The notes: generated by a model not told the origin, from the letters alone. Counted from the stretch's first letter, positions 42,844 through 52,089 are shown. The stretch is DNA of 64,000 bases from Sphingobacteriaceae bacterium (GCA_903642215.1 CAHJWG010000008.1:62001-126000); one strand, 5' to 3'. Translations and numbers: made by a program.

Positions 42844-45606
42844 ATGGTAACCACCAATGAACAAGAAAGGCTGCAAGCATTATTAAGCTATCAGATTTTA
42901 GATTCTGAGGCAGAAAAACAGTATGATGCCATCGCAAATCTTGCTACTTACATTTGTGGTACATCAATGGCGGCTATTGATTTAATAGACGATCATCGTT
43001 TATGGATCAAGGCAAAAGTAAATATTGATACCTGCGAATTTCCCCGAAAAGATTCTTTTTGTAATTATACCATCCTAACCAACCATTTGCTGGAAGTTAA
43101 TGATACGACGCTTGATGACCGTTTTAAAGATAATTTATACGTTACCGAAAGCCCGTTTATACGCTATTATGCCGGTGTACCGCTAATTAATGCCGATGGT
43201 TATGCTTTAGGGTCGATTTGTGTTTTTGATACCAAACCTAAACAATTAGACGAAAAGCAAAAGCAGGCATTAAAATTTTTAGCTGATGAAGTTATTTTAC
43301 ATTTAGAAGCAGGCAAAAAAAATAATCAGTTGCAGTTTTTACTGGAAGAACAGCAAAAGTTTCAGTCCCTTTTTGATAATTCGTCGGAACTGCATTGCAT
43401 CGCCGGCGAAACCGGTATCATTGAATTTATCAATTCGCACGTGCAGCAACTTTTAGGTTATAGCCCGAGGGAAGTAACCGGACGGACAATCTGGAATTTC
43501 TGCGCGCAGGATGAGAAAAAAGCTGCCATCAAACTGATAAAACAGGCTACGCTTAAAGGAGAAAAAAAGCTGGAAATACTAACCAAAATGGTAACCAAAA
43601 GCGGAGAAAAACGCTGGTTTTCCTGGTTCAATATCCATAACAACGGCAGATGGTTGTGCAACGGGCGCGATGTAACCAAGCAAATTATTGTGGAGCAGGA
43701 ACTAAAGGAATTATCATTAGTGGCCAGCCAGGTAAATAACGGCGTTGCTATTAATAATGCCAACAACGAAATTTTATGGGTAAACAAAGCATTCGAAAAA
43801 ATTACCGGTTTTAATTTACAGGAAGTACAAGGCCGGAAACTGCGTGATTTAGTTACCGGAAAAGATACGGATAAAAAAGTGCTGGATTATGGCATCGCAC
43901 AATCCGGCAATAAAAATTCTTTCTCGATCGAATTACTGGCTTACCACAAAGATCAGCGTGCCATCTGGCTTTCGATCATGAATTCTGCCATTTTAAATGA
44001 TCAGGGCGAAATCAGCAAAAGCATTGAAATTATCACAGACATTACCGAGCAGAAAAAGGTGGATATGGAGATGCAGACCCTTTCTCTTACCCTCAAAAAA
44101 TCTGATGCCGGCCTGCTGATCCGGGATGATAAAGGGCTGGTGGTTTGGATGAATGAATCTATGGAAAGTATCTTCGGTTATACGTTGGAAGAACTGAAAG
44201 GATCAATAATCGGCAAAAGATTTTTGGGTGAAGAATCTGATCTTCAGGAATTTCAAAAAGCAATAACTGCTTCTAAAGAGAAAAAAACTTATCACATAGA
44301 AATTGCATTGTACAGAAAAAACGGCACGCGGGTTTGGCTTTCCATTTACAATAATTTTTTATTTGACCATAATGGAAACGTGTTGCGGCAGCTTAGCATT
44401 GCAACAGATATTACGCTGCGTAAAACGGCCGAACAGGAATTAATCCGTACCAGGGAAGAAGCTTTACAGCTAAGCCGGGCGAAAGAAACGTTTATTTCTG
44501 TACTGAGCCACGAAATCCGTACGCCAATTAATGCCATTATAACCATGAGCCGTTTTTTGCTGGATGAAAAACCGGCGGCGCATCAAATGGAGAATTTAGG
44601 TATTTTAAATTTCTCTTCCGAAAATTTATTAAGGCTGATAAACGATGTGCTGGATTTTACCAAAATAGAAACCGGAAACATGATTTTAGAATCTGTACCG
44701 GTTAATTTAACAGAACTGGCCAAACGAACCTTAAACACGCTGGCGTTTAAACTGGAGGATAGGAAACTACAGTTACTGCTAAATATTGACCGTAATATCC
44801 CGGAATTTGTATTGGCCGACAGCACGCGGCTGTATCAGATTTTAATTAATCTTTTAGCAAACGCAGTTAAATTTACCAGCGACGGTGAAGTAAAGCTTTC
44901 TTTATCGATAGAAAAACAAGATCAAAAATCAGTTGGTATAAAGTTTTGTGTTTCTGATACCGGAATCGGCATCGCGCCCGATAAACTGATTTCTATTTTT
45001 GAACCATACACACAGGCTGATGTTGATACAACCCGAAAATATGGCGGCACCGGTTTGGGTTTAACCATCACCAAAAAATTAATTGAGCTGTATCAATCTA
45101 CCATTCAGGTAAAAAGTGAACTTGGCTTCGGTTCCGAATTTAGCTTTTTAATTAATTTTAAACGTGCCGCCTCGGAGCAGTCAATTATAGATTTGAACCA
45201 GCAATTAGAAAACCTGCCTGCTGCAGTTTTGGTGGTAGATGATAATACGATTAACCGGACTTTGGCAAAAAAGATACTTGCTAAATGGGGCATCCAAACA
45301 GATTTAGCCGAAAACGGGTTGGAAGCTTACAAAATGATTATCCAAAAAGATTACGATTTGGTTTTGATGGATTTGCATATGCCTGTGATGGACGGCCTGG
45401 AAACTACTAAAAGGATCCGTTTGCTTACGGAGGAGAAATTTCAAATACTACCGATTATCGCTTTAACCGGAAGCTCTTTCGATACAAATATGGATGGCTT
45501 ATACCAGAACGGTTTAACAGATTTCTTTTTAAAACCTTACACGCCGGCAGGGCTTTACAATAAAATTAAGCCTTATTTAAAGCAGCCGGCAGTAGCTCAG
45601 CAGTAA
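42844..45606 (+). CDS. GAF-PAS hybrid sensor histidine kinase with receiver domain
   Basis: 920 residues, no membrane segment. GAF (~5-155; ICGTSMAAIDLIDDHRLWIKAKV), then three PAS/PAC units (~175-290, 295-410, 420-535; each ends with DIT), HisKA with VLSHEIRTPINAI (His556), HATPase (~665-780; NLLANAVKFTSDG, DTGIGI, GGTGLGLTITKKL) and a C-terminal receiver with Asp843 in LVLMDLHMPVMDG. Cytosolic sensing of a small molecule or redox state through GAF/PAS is inferred. No partner regulator gene is adjacent. Confidence 0.95.
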   Translation: MVTTNEQERLQALLSYQILDSEAEKQYDAIANLATYICGTSMAAIDLIDDHRLWIKAKVNIDTCEFPRKDSFCNYTILTNHLLEVNDTTLDDRFKDNLYVTESPFIRYYAGVPLINADGYALGSICVFDTKPKQLDEKQKQALKFLADEVILHLEAGKKNNQLQFLLEEQQKFQSLFDNSSELHCIAGETGIIEFINSHVQQLLGYSPREVTGRTIWNFCAQDEKKAAIKLIKQATLKGEKKLEILTKMVTKSGEKRWFSWFNIHNNGRWLCNGRDVTKQIIVEQELKELSLVASQVNNGVAINNANNEILWVNKAFEKITGFNLQEVQGRKLRDLVTGKDTDKKVLDYGIAQSGNKNSFSIELLAYHKDQRAIWLSIMNSAILNDQGEISKSIEIITDITEQKKVDMEMQTLSLTLKKSDAGLLIRDDKGLVVWMNESMESIFGYTLEELKGSIIGKRFLGEESDLQEFQKAITASKEKKTYHIEIALYRKNGTRVWLSIYNNFLFDHNGNVLRQLSIATDITLRKTAEQELIRTREEALQLSRAKETFISVLSHEIRTPINAIITMSRFLLDEKPAAHQMENLGILNFSSENLLRLINDVLDFTKIETGNMILESVPVNLTELAKRTLNTLAFKLEDRKLQLLLNIDRNIPEFVLADSTRLYQILINLLANAVKFTSDGEVKLSLSIEKQDQKSVGIKFCVSDTGIGIAPDKLISIFEPYTQADVDTTRKYGGTGLGLTITKKLIELYQSTIQVKSELGFGSEFSFLINFKRAASEQSIIDLNQQLENLPAAVLVVDDNTINRTLAKKILAKWGIQTDLAENGLEAYKMIIQKDYDLVLMDLHMPVMDGLETTKRIRLLTEEKFQILPIIALTGSSFDTNMDGLYQNGLTDFFLKPYTPAGLYNKIKPYLKQPAVAQQ

Positions 45607-45613
45607 TAACAGA

Positions 45614-45638
45614 GATTTTTATCCGGTAAAAGAAGCAT
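45614..45638 (-). repeat. Dispersed 25-bp element copy
   Basis: The plus strand reads GATTTTTATCCGG, then TAAAAGAAGCAT, 8 bp after the hybrid-kinase stop codon. Confidence 0.75.
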
Positions 45639-45710
45639 TGATTTTTAAAGTTTAACAAGTTTAAAATATCTTCTAAGCAACTAGTTTAAGCATTAAAAGG
45701 GAATAAACCT

Positions 45711-47249
45711 TTAGCCTCTTTCCGGCCGGCGTTCCAGCTGTTCCTGTCTTGCCGGGCGTTGCTGCTGAGGTATTTGCTGACGTTGTTCCTGCATTTGTTG
45801 CCGCTGCTGATTTTGCTGTTGCCGTTGCTCCTGCATTTGCTGGCGTTGTTGATTTTGCTGCTGGTTTTGCATTTCCTGCTGTTGGTTCCGTTGCTGCTGA
45901 ACCTGATTTTGCTGCATTTGCTGCTGGCGTTGTTCCTGTATTTGCTGGCGTTGTTGCATCCGCTGCTGGTTTTGTATTTCCTGCTGTTGGCTCCGTTGCT
46001 GTTGAACCTGGTTTTGCTGGATTTGCTGCTGAACAGGGTTTTGTTGATCCCGTTGATTATTCCAGGGTGTACGATTTCTGTTCACATCAAAATCTTTAGA
46101 AATACGGTCATTATTTCCCGGTTGTCCGGTTGTATTTTGTGCCGGCTGATTGGGCTGGTTATCGCGAGAAGGCCGGTTAAAATTACCGGAAGGATTGGTA
46201 TTATTTGTACCTGCTCCGTTTACCGTACTATTTTGCGGATCTGCCGTTGTATTTTGGCCGGATCTGGTTCTTTGCGGAAACTGATTGCCGTTTGTATTTG
46301 GGTTTATGTTATTGTCCCTGCTTCTGCTAAAACCATTATTATTTGTTGGGTTAACAGCTTGTCCGGTAGCATTTCCCTGATTTATCGGTTGCCGGCCATT
46401 GTTAAAACCCGGGTTATTATCGTCTCTGGTTCTGCCATTATTCCGATCGTTGCCTCTGTTAATTACACGGTTTGGTGCCGGGTTATTGTTTCCATTTCTA
46501 TTATTCGCGATATCGGGACGATAAATATTGATGGTATTGTTACGGATTCTTGCTCCGCCCGGGCGGTTGCTGTTATTAATATTATAAACATTAATCCTAT
46601 TCCCTGCAAAACGCTGAATATCAGCCTGCCGAGGGCCGGAAATATATCTCCGGCTACGGTCATTATAAACATTATTGATAATAGTTGTATTGCGGACAAT
46701 ACTATAGTTGCGGTTTACGGGCAAATAATAACGGTACGGATTGGGCGAACACACGTATTGCCGCGGTACAAAAACCCAGTAATTATCGGGCGCATAATAG
46801 CCGGAACCAAAAGAAATATCAATATCAATGCCGGGGCCTAAAGGTGCCCATCCGTAATAATCGCCGCCGGTGCGCCAGTTTACCCAGGCTGGCCCCCACT
46901 CCGTTCCCGGAATCCATTCCCAGCCGTAATCTTCTGCAAAACGCCATCTCCCGTAATGGAAAGGTGCCCATCCCCAATTATAATCAGAAACCCAGGTATT
47001 GCCGTATTCGGTTTCTATCCAATGGCCGGCAGTTGCATAAGGTTTAAAATCCGGGCCGGTATCCGGCGACCAAACATAACCATATTCAGGGTCGTCAATC
47101 CATTGTCCGTACGGTTCCAGCTCGTCATAAAAAGTTTGCATTGTAACAGGCTCACCCGGCTGTGCTTTGGCAGGATGTATATTTAAACAACAGGTTATGG
47201 TGATCATTAAAGTTAAAGCAGCAATTGCCTTGTTATATATTTTGATCAT
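45711..47249 (-). CDS. Exported DUF6600-like YxWG-repeat protein with Q/N-rich tail
   Basis: 512 residues from the ATG at 47247-47249, where a signal peptide starts (MIKIYNKAIAALTLMITI, then NIHPAKAQ); the frame reaches 47375. Residues ~40-170 hold repeated W/Y/G motifs (FYDELEPYGQWIDDPEYGYVW, YNWGWAPFHYGRWRF, YGWEWIPGTEWGPAWVNWR) typical of DUF6600-type proteins. Residues ~230-400 are Asn/Arg/Gly-rich. The last ~110 residues are almost only Gln, Arg, Met and Asn in repeats of QQQRNQQQEMQNQQ type. The tail is likely disordered; an envelope location is inferred. Confidence 0.8.
   Translation of the reverse strand: MIKIYNKAIAALTLMITITCCLNIHPAKAQPGEPVTMQTFYDELEPYGQWIDDPEYGYVWSPDTGPDFKPYATAGHWIETEYGNTWVSDYNWGWAPFHYGRWRFAEDYGWEWIPGTEWGPAWVNWRTGGDYYGWAPLGPGIDIDISFGSGYYAPDNYWVFVPRQYVCSPNPYRYYLPVNRNYSIVRNTTIINNVYNDRSRRYISGPRQADIQRFAGNRINVYNINNSNRPGGARIRNNTINIYRPDIANNRNGNNNPAPNRVINRGNDRNNGRTRDDNNPGFNNGRQPINQGNATGQAVNPTNNNGFSRSRDNNINPNTNGNQFPQRTRSGQNTTADPQNSTVNGAGTNNTNPSGNFNRPSRDNQPNQPAQNTTGQPGNNDRISKDFDVNRNRTPWNNQRDQQNPVQQQIQQNQVQQQRSQQQEIQNQQRMQQRQQIQEQRQQQMQQNQVQQQRNQQQEMQNQQQNQQRQQMQEQRQQQNQQRQQMQEQRQQIPQQQRPARQEQLERRPERG
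45740..46060 (-). repeat. Imperfect tandem repeats encoding a Gln-rich tail
   Basis: Units of about 12-45 bp built from CAGCAGCAA-type codons recur, including two long near-copies around 45845-45925 and 45940-46020. Such tracts may vary in copy number between strains. Confidence 0.6.
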
Positions 47250-47331
47250 GATATTTATTTTAGGTTGGTGATAATGTTCATTCGACTGCTGCCGATCCAC
47301 ATCGTTTAATTTCAACCACTTATATTCACAA

Positions 47332-47345
47332 ATGCTTCTTTTAGC
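47332..47345 (+). repeat. Dispersed element, half copy
   Basis: ATGCTTCTTTTAGC, without a clear AT-rich second half. It lies in the divergent gap before the 2OG-oxygenase gene. Confidence 0.55.
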
Positions 47346-47437
47346 ACCTCTTTTTTGGTAACCGCGCAACGGCAAATACTGTTAAAATACGTTTCATTAA
47401 GGCAGAATAAGTATTTTTATCGGAAAATTGTTCCATC

Positions 47438-48400
47438 ATGAAAACTGTAAATATTCCTCGTGTTGATTTAAACATCTATATAAATGGTTCAGCAGAAGAT
47501 AAAAAGAACTTTTCCAACGAGATCGGTAAAGCGTTTAACGATACCGGTTTCATCACCGTTAGCAATCATGGTTTAAGTAAAGAACTGATTACCAATTTGT
47601 ACGAGCAAGTGCAGCAATTGTTTTCGTTACCGGATGAGATTAAGTTTGGATACGAAAAACCGGAACTGGCCGGCCAGCGCGGCTATACCAGCAAAGGCCG
47701 CGAAAAAGCAAAAGATGCAAAAACACCGGATTTGAAAGAGTTTTGGCAAATCGGGCAAACGGTTACCGATCATGATCCGGTAAAAGAGCTTTATCCGGAT
47801 AATTTAACAGTAAAAGAACTGCCCGAATTTAACCCGGTTACGCGCGAAGTTTACCAGAAACTGGAACTTGCAGGCGAACATTTGCTGCGCGCCATTGCCG
47901 TTTATTTAGAACTGCCCGAAAATTATTTTGACGATAAAACACATAACGGAAATTCTATTTTGCGCGGCATCCACTATTTCCCGATAGAAAACCCGGAACT
48001 GGTTGCCGATGATGCCGTTCGTGCCGGCGCGCATGAAGATATCAACCTAATCACCTTATTAATCGGTGCAAGTGCCGATGGTTTAGAAGTTTTAACCCGC
48101 GAAGGCGATTGGTTTCCCGTAAAAGCGCATGGCGAAGATATCGTGGTAAACGTAGGCGATATGCTGCAGCGCTTAACCAACAATAAACTGCGTTCTACCA
48201 CACATCGCGTGGTTAATCCGCCGCGCGAAATGATGAAAACTTCGCGCTATTCGGTACCGTTTTTCCTTCACCCAAAAGCAGCCGTAAGTTTGGCTTGTTT
48301 GGATACCTGCATTGATGCCGCACATCCGAAAGCATATCCTGATGCCACTGCCGGTGAATATTTGGATGAGCGGTTACGGGAAATTGGTTTGAAGATGTAG
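47438..48400 (+). CDS. Isopenicillin-N-synthase-like 2-oxoglutarate/Fe(II) oxygenase
   Basis: 320 residues. The N-terminal DIOX_N-like half (INGSAEDKKNFSNEIGKAFNDTGFITVSNHG) is followed by the jelly-roll core. Iron ligands are His199 and Asp201 in GAHEDINLITLL and His256 in RSTTHRVVNPP. The 2-oxoglutarate arginine is Arg270 in SRYSVPFF. The substrate is unknown; relatives act on amino acids, hormones or antibiotics. Monocistronic, with no biosynthetic cluster nearby. Confidence 0.92.
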   Translation: MKTVNIPRVDLNIYINGSAEDKKNFSNEIGKAFNDTGFITVSNHGLSKELITNLYEQVQQLFSLPDEIKFGYEKPELAGQRGYTSKGREKAKDAKTPDLKEFWQIGQTVTDHDPVKELYPDNLTVKELPEFNPVTREVYQKLELAGEHLLRAIAVYLELPENYFDDKTHNGNSILRGIHYFPIENPELVADDAVRAGAHEDINLITLLIGASADGLEVLTREGDWFPVKAHGEDIVVNVGDMLQRLTNNKLRSTTHRVVNPPREMMKTSRYSVPFFLHPKAAVSLACLDTCIDAAHPKAYPDATAGEYLDERLREIGLKM

Positions 48401-48424
48401 GTTTTTAGGTGGTAAAAGAAGTAT
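48400..48424 (-). repeat. Dispersed 25-bp element copy at the oxygenase stop codon
   Basis: The plus strand reads GGTTTTTAGGTGG, then TAAAAGAAGTAT. It starts on the last base of the stop codon. Confidence 0.7.
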
Positions 48425-48463
48425 TGGAATAAACTATATTTTTAAATTTTTTACTTTAAAAAC

Positions 48464-48493
48464 TTGGCTATTCTTTGTCAATTGTTAAATTTG
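48464..48493 (+). promoter_or_regulatory. Promoter of the propeller-like lipoprotein gene
   Basis: TTG at 48464-48466 and TAAATTTG (48486-48493) are about 19 bp apart, matching the Bacteroidota consensus; the ATG follows at 48516. Confidence 0.5.
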
Positions 48494-48515
48494 AATAGTA
48501 AAAAATTTATTCATC

Positions 48516-49250
48516 ATGAACAAAGTCCTACCAATTTTATTACTGTTTCTTTTGACTACAGTTATTGGTTGTAAGAAAAAAGATGTTACAACTGAAGCAA
48601 CAAAAGAAGAAGTTTTTAACGATCCAAATTGGATCCAAATTAAAGTACCTAATGCCGGAGAAATTAATGCAGTAGCCGGAAGCATTGACGATACCTTACT
48701 TATTACAACCCGAACGAAAGCACTTTTTACGACTAATAAAGGCACAACCTGGCAAGAATCTAAAAACTTTAGCGGAACAGTTCCTGGTCTTTTGGTAGTA
48801 AAAGATACAATCTACGCATTAATAGCAAGTGGATCTGATGCTAAGTACGAAAAAACTTTTGCATCGTTATCTCAATATTATACTTTAAACAAAGGTGTAT
48901 CCTGGAACAACTCCGCTTATCAAAACCTGTATAAATCTACACAAATTGGGATTTCCACATCAAAAGATGGTTCTGTGTTTAAGCTGAATTATCATACAGG
49001 TGCTGATAAAAATGGTAAAGGCAACAGCAATGTACTCCAAACGATTATTACAAGAACAGATCGTTCAGGAAACCCACAATCTTTTATTTATCCAACCAAA
49101 CGGCAACCGTTAAATTTATTTATTGATAAACAAGATCGACTTTATATTCCAACTTCCGGCGGTTATTTTACAGATGCAGGTGTTTTATATGCCTCTTCCG
49201 TATCTGATCCGGCTTATATTTATGTATCTAAAAAAGCGGTTAGCAATTAG
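48516..49250 (+). CDS. Lipoprotein with BNR/sialidase-like propeller motifs
   Basis: 244 residues. A lipobox before Cys19 (MNKVLPILLLFLLTTVIGC) is followed by a lysine-rich start. The mature part shows Asp-box-like segments (TRTKALFTTNKGTTWQESK and YYTLNKGVSWNNSA), each with xTNKGxTW, as in BNR/Ycf48-like beta-propellers. It is shorter than a full six-blade propeller. Surface location is inferred; no catalytic residues are recognised. Confidence 0.72.
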   Translation: MNKVLPILLLFLLTTVIGCKKKDVTTEATKEEVFNDPNWIQIKVPNAGEINAVAGSIDDTLLITTRTKALFTTNKGTTWQESKNFSGTVPGLLVVKDTIYALIASGSDAKYEKTFASLSQYYTLNKGVSWNNSAYQNLYKSTQIGISTSKDGSVFKLNYHTGADKNGKGNSNVLQTIITRTDRSGNPQSFIYPTKRQPLNLFIDKQDRLYIPTSGGYFTDAGVLYASSVSDPAYIYVSKKAVSN

Positions 49251-49281
49251 AATTGATAATAGTTTAAGAGGAACATTAGAG

Positions 49282-49310
49282 AAAAGCCGGTTAAATAACC
49301 GGCTTTTTTT
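49282..49310 (+). terminator. Intrinsic terminator
   Basis: AAAAGCCGGTTA (49282-49293) pairs with TAACCGGCTTTT (49296-49307), followed by T residues. Confidence 0.88.
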
Positions 49311-49334
49311 ATTTCCTTTACTCCTCATTTATGT

Positions 49335-50807
49335 ATGAATATTGTTAGCAATCTTTACAAACGCCATCCTTTCCTAACCATTCTTCTCGCCTTCCAGCTT
49401 TTTCGTTTCCTGTTGCTGCCGTTTTTCGGGCCAATGCCACAGGATGCTTATTACGATTTTTACGGCGAACATTTAGCTTTATCTTACTTTGATCATCCGG
49501 GAATGATCGGTTATCTACTTCGGCTTTTCACCACCATTTTTGGGAAATACGTTTTTGTAATCAAGCTTGCAGATTTTGTAGTAACTTTTACAACTTTATT
49601 TGCTTTTTACCATTTAGCCGGACTGTTTTTATCAAAGCGAAAGCAAAATTTAGCTATTGTTTTAATCGGTTCCACATTCCTGGTTTCTATTTTATCAACC
49701 GTTTCCACGCCGGATGTGCCGCTTTTACTGTTCTGGACTTTAAGTTTGATTGCTCTTTACCATGCTGTTTTTAGGCAGCAAAAATTGGCCTGGCTGCTTG
49801 CGGGCTTGCTGATGGGTTTGGCTTTCGACAGTAAGTACACCGCAGTTTTACTGCAATTCGGCTTGATTTTATTCCTGATTTTTTCTAACAAATACCGTAA
49901 ATTATTACTTTCCGGTTGGTTTTGGCTAAGCTTACTGATTTCTGTTTTGGTTACGTTCCCGGTTTTTTATTGGAATTATCAGCATGATTTTGTGTCCTTC
50001 CTGTTTCAATCCAAAACCAGAACCGGCGATATTTCTAAATTTCAGCTCAAACCCAACTTGTTTTTGGGCACAATTGGCACACAAATGTTTTTATTGTTGC
50101 CGGTTGCTTTTTGCGGATTAGTGTTGTTTACTGTCAAATTCCTCAAAAAAGTTTTGGTTCGATGGAAATTGCCCAACGACCAGATACTGTTTTTACTATG
50201 CTTTTTTTTACCGGCTTTTCTTGGATTTTTTTTGATCAGTCCGATTTACTGGGTAAAAATTAATTGGATGATGCCCGGCTACATCACCGGAATAATTTTC
50301 CTTGCTGTTTTTATCAGCCAAAAATCAGCCCGAATAAATATTTGGATTGCAGCGGTTTTACACGTTGCTTTTGCTTTGGAAGTGATTTTTTATCCGGTTC
50401 CGATTAAAAGCGATGACACCTGGTTTGGCTGGAAACAATTGGCTAACCAAGTTCAAATCCTGCAAAAATCCTATCCAAACACATTTATTTTTGCTGCGGA
50501 TGGTTATAAAACAAGTGCCGAGTTAAGCTTCTTCCTTCCGCAGAAAATTTATGCGCAAAACGTTTTCTACCAGCCAGCCTTACAGTTTGATTATGTGGGA
50601 GACAACATGCTTCTTTTACGAGGTAAAAATGCGTTGTTTATAGATTCTGATCCCGGGTTTCATGATCGGTTAAAAAGTACAACTGTTCCTTCGGAAATCA
50701 AAACATACTTTAAAGATAACGTACAATTAGAACCGATTATCATTAAAAACGGCAACCGTGATGTACGGAAGTTTTGGGTTTATTACTGTGAAGGATATCA
50801 GCCTTAA
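49335..50807 (+). CDS. GT39/ArnT-like membrane glycosyltransferase
   Basis: 490 residues with about 11 hydrophobic segments. An N-terminal loop after the first helix carries an acidic pair (PQDAYYDFYGEHLALSYFDHPGMIGYLLRLF), as in the catalytic EL1 loop of dolichyl-phosphate-mannose-type transferases. A ~130-residue periplasmic-type C-terminal domain follows. By family it moves a sugar from a polyprenyl phosphate to lipid or protein. No partner genes nearby. A repeat copy lies inside the coding sequence at 50607-50630. Confidence 0.85.
   Translation: MNIVSNLYKRHPFLTILLAFQLFRFLLLPFFGPMPQDAYYDFYGEHLALSYFDHPGMIGYLLRLFTTIFGKYVFVIKLADFVVTFTTLFAFYHLAGLFLSKRKQNLAIVLIGSTFLVSILSTVSTPDVPLLLFWTLSLIALYHAVFRQQKLAWLLAGLLMGLAFDSKYTAVLLQFGLILFLIFSNKYRKLLLSGWFWLSLLISVLVTFPVFYWNYQHDFVSFLFQSKTRTGDISKFQLKPNLFLGTIGTQMFLLLPVAFCGLVLFTVKFLKKVLVRWKLPNDQILFLLCFFLPAFLGFFLISPIYWVKINWMMPGYITGIIFLAVFISQKSARINIWIAAVLHVAFALEVIFYPVPIKSDDTWFGWKQLANQVQILQKSYPNTFIFAADGYKTSAELSFFLPQKIYAQNVFYQPALQFDYVGDNMLLLRGKNALFIDSDPGFHDRLKSTTVPSEIKTYFKDNVQLEPIIIKNGNRDVRKFWVYYCEGYQP
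50607..50630 (+). repeat. Dispersed element copy within the glycosyltransferase gene
   Basis: ATGCTTCTTTTACGAGG, then TAAAAATG, encoding NMLLLRGKN. One of very few full matches within a coding region. Confidence 0.5.
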
Positions 50808-50854
50808 ATATTTAATAAGCAAAAATCTTTAGTGGAAGCAATGCTCCTCAACGG

Positions 50855-50880
50855 ATACTTGCGTAAAAACACGTAAGTAT
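50855..50880. terminator. Possible hairpin terminator after the glycosyltransferase gene
   Basis: ATACTTGCGT (50855-50864) and ACGTAAGTAT (50871-50880) pair with one mismatch, followed by TTTTGCG. The motif GCGTAAAA occurs twice here (50861 and 50884). Confidence 0.45.
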
Positions 50881-50993
50881 TTTGCGTAAAACATACTTTA
50901 AAAGCAGTATCAGCTACGTTGCTACCGGTTGTAACTGCCTGTACATTAGTATTATTATTTAAACAACCATCTAAATTTTAAAAACTAAAAACC

Positions 50994-51758
50994 ATGGCAA
51001 AACAACAAGAAACCCCTCACCTTTTAGGCTGGTTACCAGACCTCCCTGACCAACGCGATGTAATGTACGCTGCACCAATGGCTGTAATGTTACAATTACC
51101 AACTTCGATTGATTTACGCAGTCAGTGTCCGCCGGTTTATGACCAAGGGCATTTAGGTAGCTGCACGGCAAACTGCCTGGCTGCGGCTTACGAATTTGAT
51201 TTGAAAAAGCAGAAGAAAACCGATTTTATGCCTTCGCGCCTGTTCATTTATTACAACGAACGCGTGCTGATCAATACGGTTAATTCCGACAGCGGTGCCT
51301 ACATCCGCGATGGTATCAAAACGATGAACAACCAGGGTGTTTGCCCTGAAAAAGACTGGGCGTACGACATTAGCAAATTTGCCGTTAAACCACCGCAAAA
51401 ATGTTATGATGAAGCCAGTAAATGCGAAATCAAAAGCTATCAGCGGTTGGTAAACTCGCTTAGTCAGCTAAAAGGCTGTTTGGCAGAAGGCTTTCCGTTT
51501 GTGTTCGGGTTTACGGTTTACGAAAGTTTTATGACGGCAGAAACGGCGCATTCCGGTATTATGCCGATGCCGAAACACGGCGAAAAAACCGTTGGCGGCC
51601 ATGCCGTAGCTGCAGTTGGATATGATGATAGTAAAAGTGCTTTTATTATTCGTAATTCGTGGAACACAAGCTGGGGCATCAAAGGTTATTTTTACATGCC
51701 TTATGCTTATATAAGCAGTAATTTGTGTAACGATTTTTGGACAATCCGCTTGGTATAA
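50994..51758 (+). CDS. C1A (papain-like) cysteine peptidase without propeptide
   Basis: 254 residues, no signal peptide and no recognisable inhibitory propeptide. Oxyanion Gln51 and nucleophile Cys57 lie in VYDQGHLGSCTANCLA, His203 in VGGHAVAAVGYDD, and Asn221 in IIRNSWNTSWGIKGYF: a complete papain-type triad. The protein starts almost directly at the catalytic domain (SIDLRSQCPPVYDQG). A chagasin-like inhibitor gene follows 13 bp downstream. Inference: an intracellular protease held in check by its own encoded inhibitor instead of a propeptide. Confidence 0.92.
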   Translation: MAKQQETPHLLGWLPDLPDQRDVMYAAPMAVMLQLPTSIDLRSQCPPVYDQGHLGSCTANCLAAAYEFDLKKQKKTDFMPSRLFIYYNERVLINTVNSDSGAYIRDGIKTMNNQGVCPEKDWAYDISKFAVKPPQKCYDEASKCEIKSYQRLVNSLSQLKGCLAEGFPFVFGFTVYESFMTAETAHSGIMPMPKHGEKTVGGHAVAAVGYDDSKSAFIIRNSWNTSWGIKGYFYMPYAYISSNLCNDFWTIRLV

Positions 51759-51771
51759 AACTATCCTGATA

Positions 51772-52065
51772 ATGGAAGTTATTAAATTAAATGTTGGTAA
51801 AAGCAGTATCATTTCGCTTAAAAGCTTAGCTACTTCGGGCTATTTGTGGAGTTTTAAGCTTGATCGGGATGATATCGTTTCGGTAGCTGAAGACAGGGAC
51901 ACCGTTGTTTCCGGAAGCATTAAAGCAGGTGAAAACTTTTCCGAAAAGTTCCGGGTTACAGCTTTAAAACGCGGATCAGCAAAACTAACTTTCACCCAGA
52001 AAAGAAACTGGGAACAAAATACGGCGGCCATATCTACCTTAATTTTTACAGCTGTCGTTTCGTAG
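51772..52065 (+). CDS. Chagasin-like (I42) cysteine-peptidase inhibitor
   Basis: 97 residues, no signal peptide. The three inhibitory loops of the I42 family can be aligned by eye: LKSLATSGYLWSF (usual NPTTGYxW), VVSGSIKAGENFSEKFRVTA (usual GxGG...F), and LTFTQKRNWE (usual RPWE). The loops are diverged, notably ATSG for TTG and KRNW for RPW. Size and beta-rich fold fit. It lies 13 bp after the papain-like peptidase, its obvious target. Both genes being leader-less in signal peptides points to the cytoplasm. Confidence 0.8.
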   Translation: MEVIKLNVGKSSIISLKSLATSGYLWSFKLDRDDIVSVAEDRDTVVSGSIKAGENFSEKFRVTALKRGSAKLTFTQKRNWEQNTAAISTLIFTAVVS

Positions 52066-52089
52066 ATGCTTCTTTTATACAGGAAAAAT
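52066..52089 (+). repeat. Dispersed element copy abutting the inhibitor stop codon
   Basis: TAG is directly followed by ATGCTTCTTTTATACAGG, then AAAAATC. A variant copy, ATGCTGCTTTTACAGG then TAAAAAATTA, lies at 52172-52196. Confidence 0.65.

Noticed and set aside
45759-46841. 360-residue plus-strand frame opposite the Q/N-rich gene
   Set aside because: It is the antisense of CAG/CAA and AAT-rich codons, giving Leu/Ile-rich low-complexity text with no domain; the minus-strand gene has a signal peptide and family motifs.
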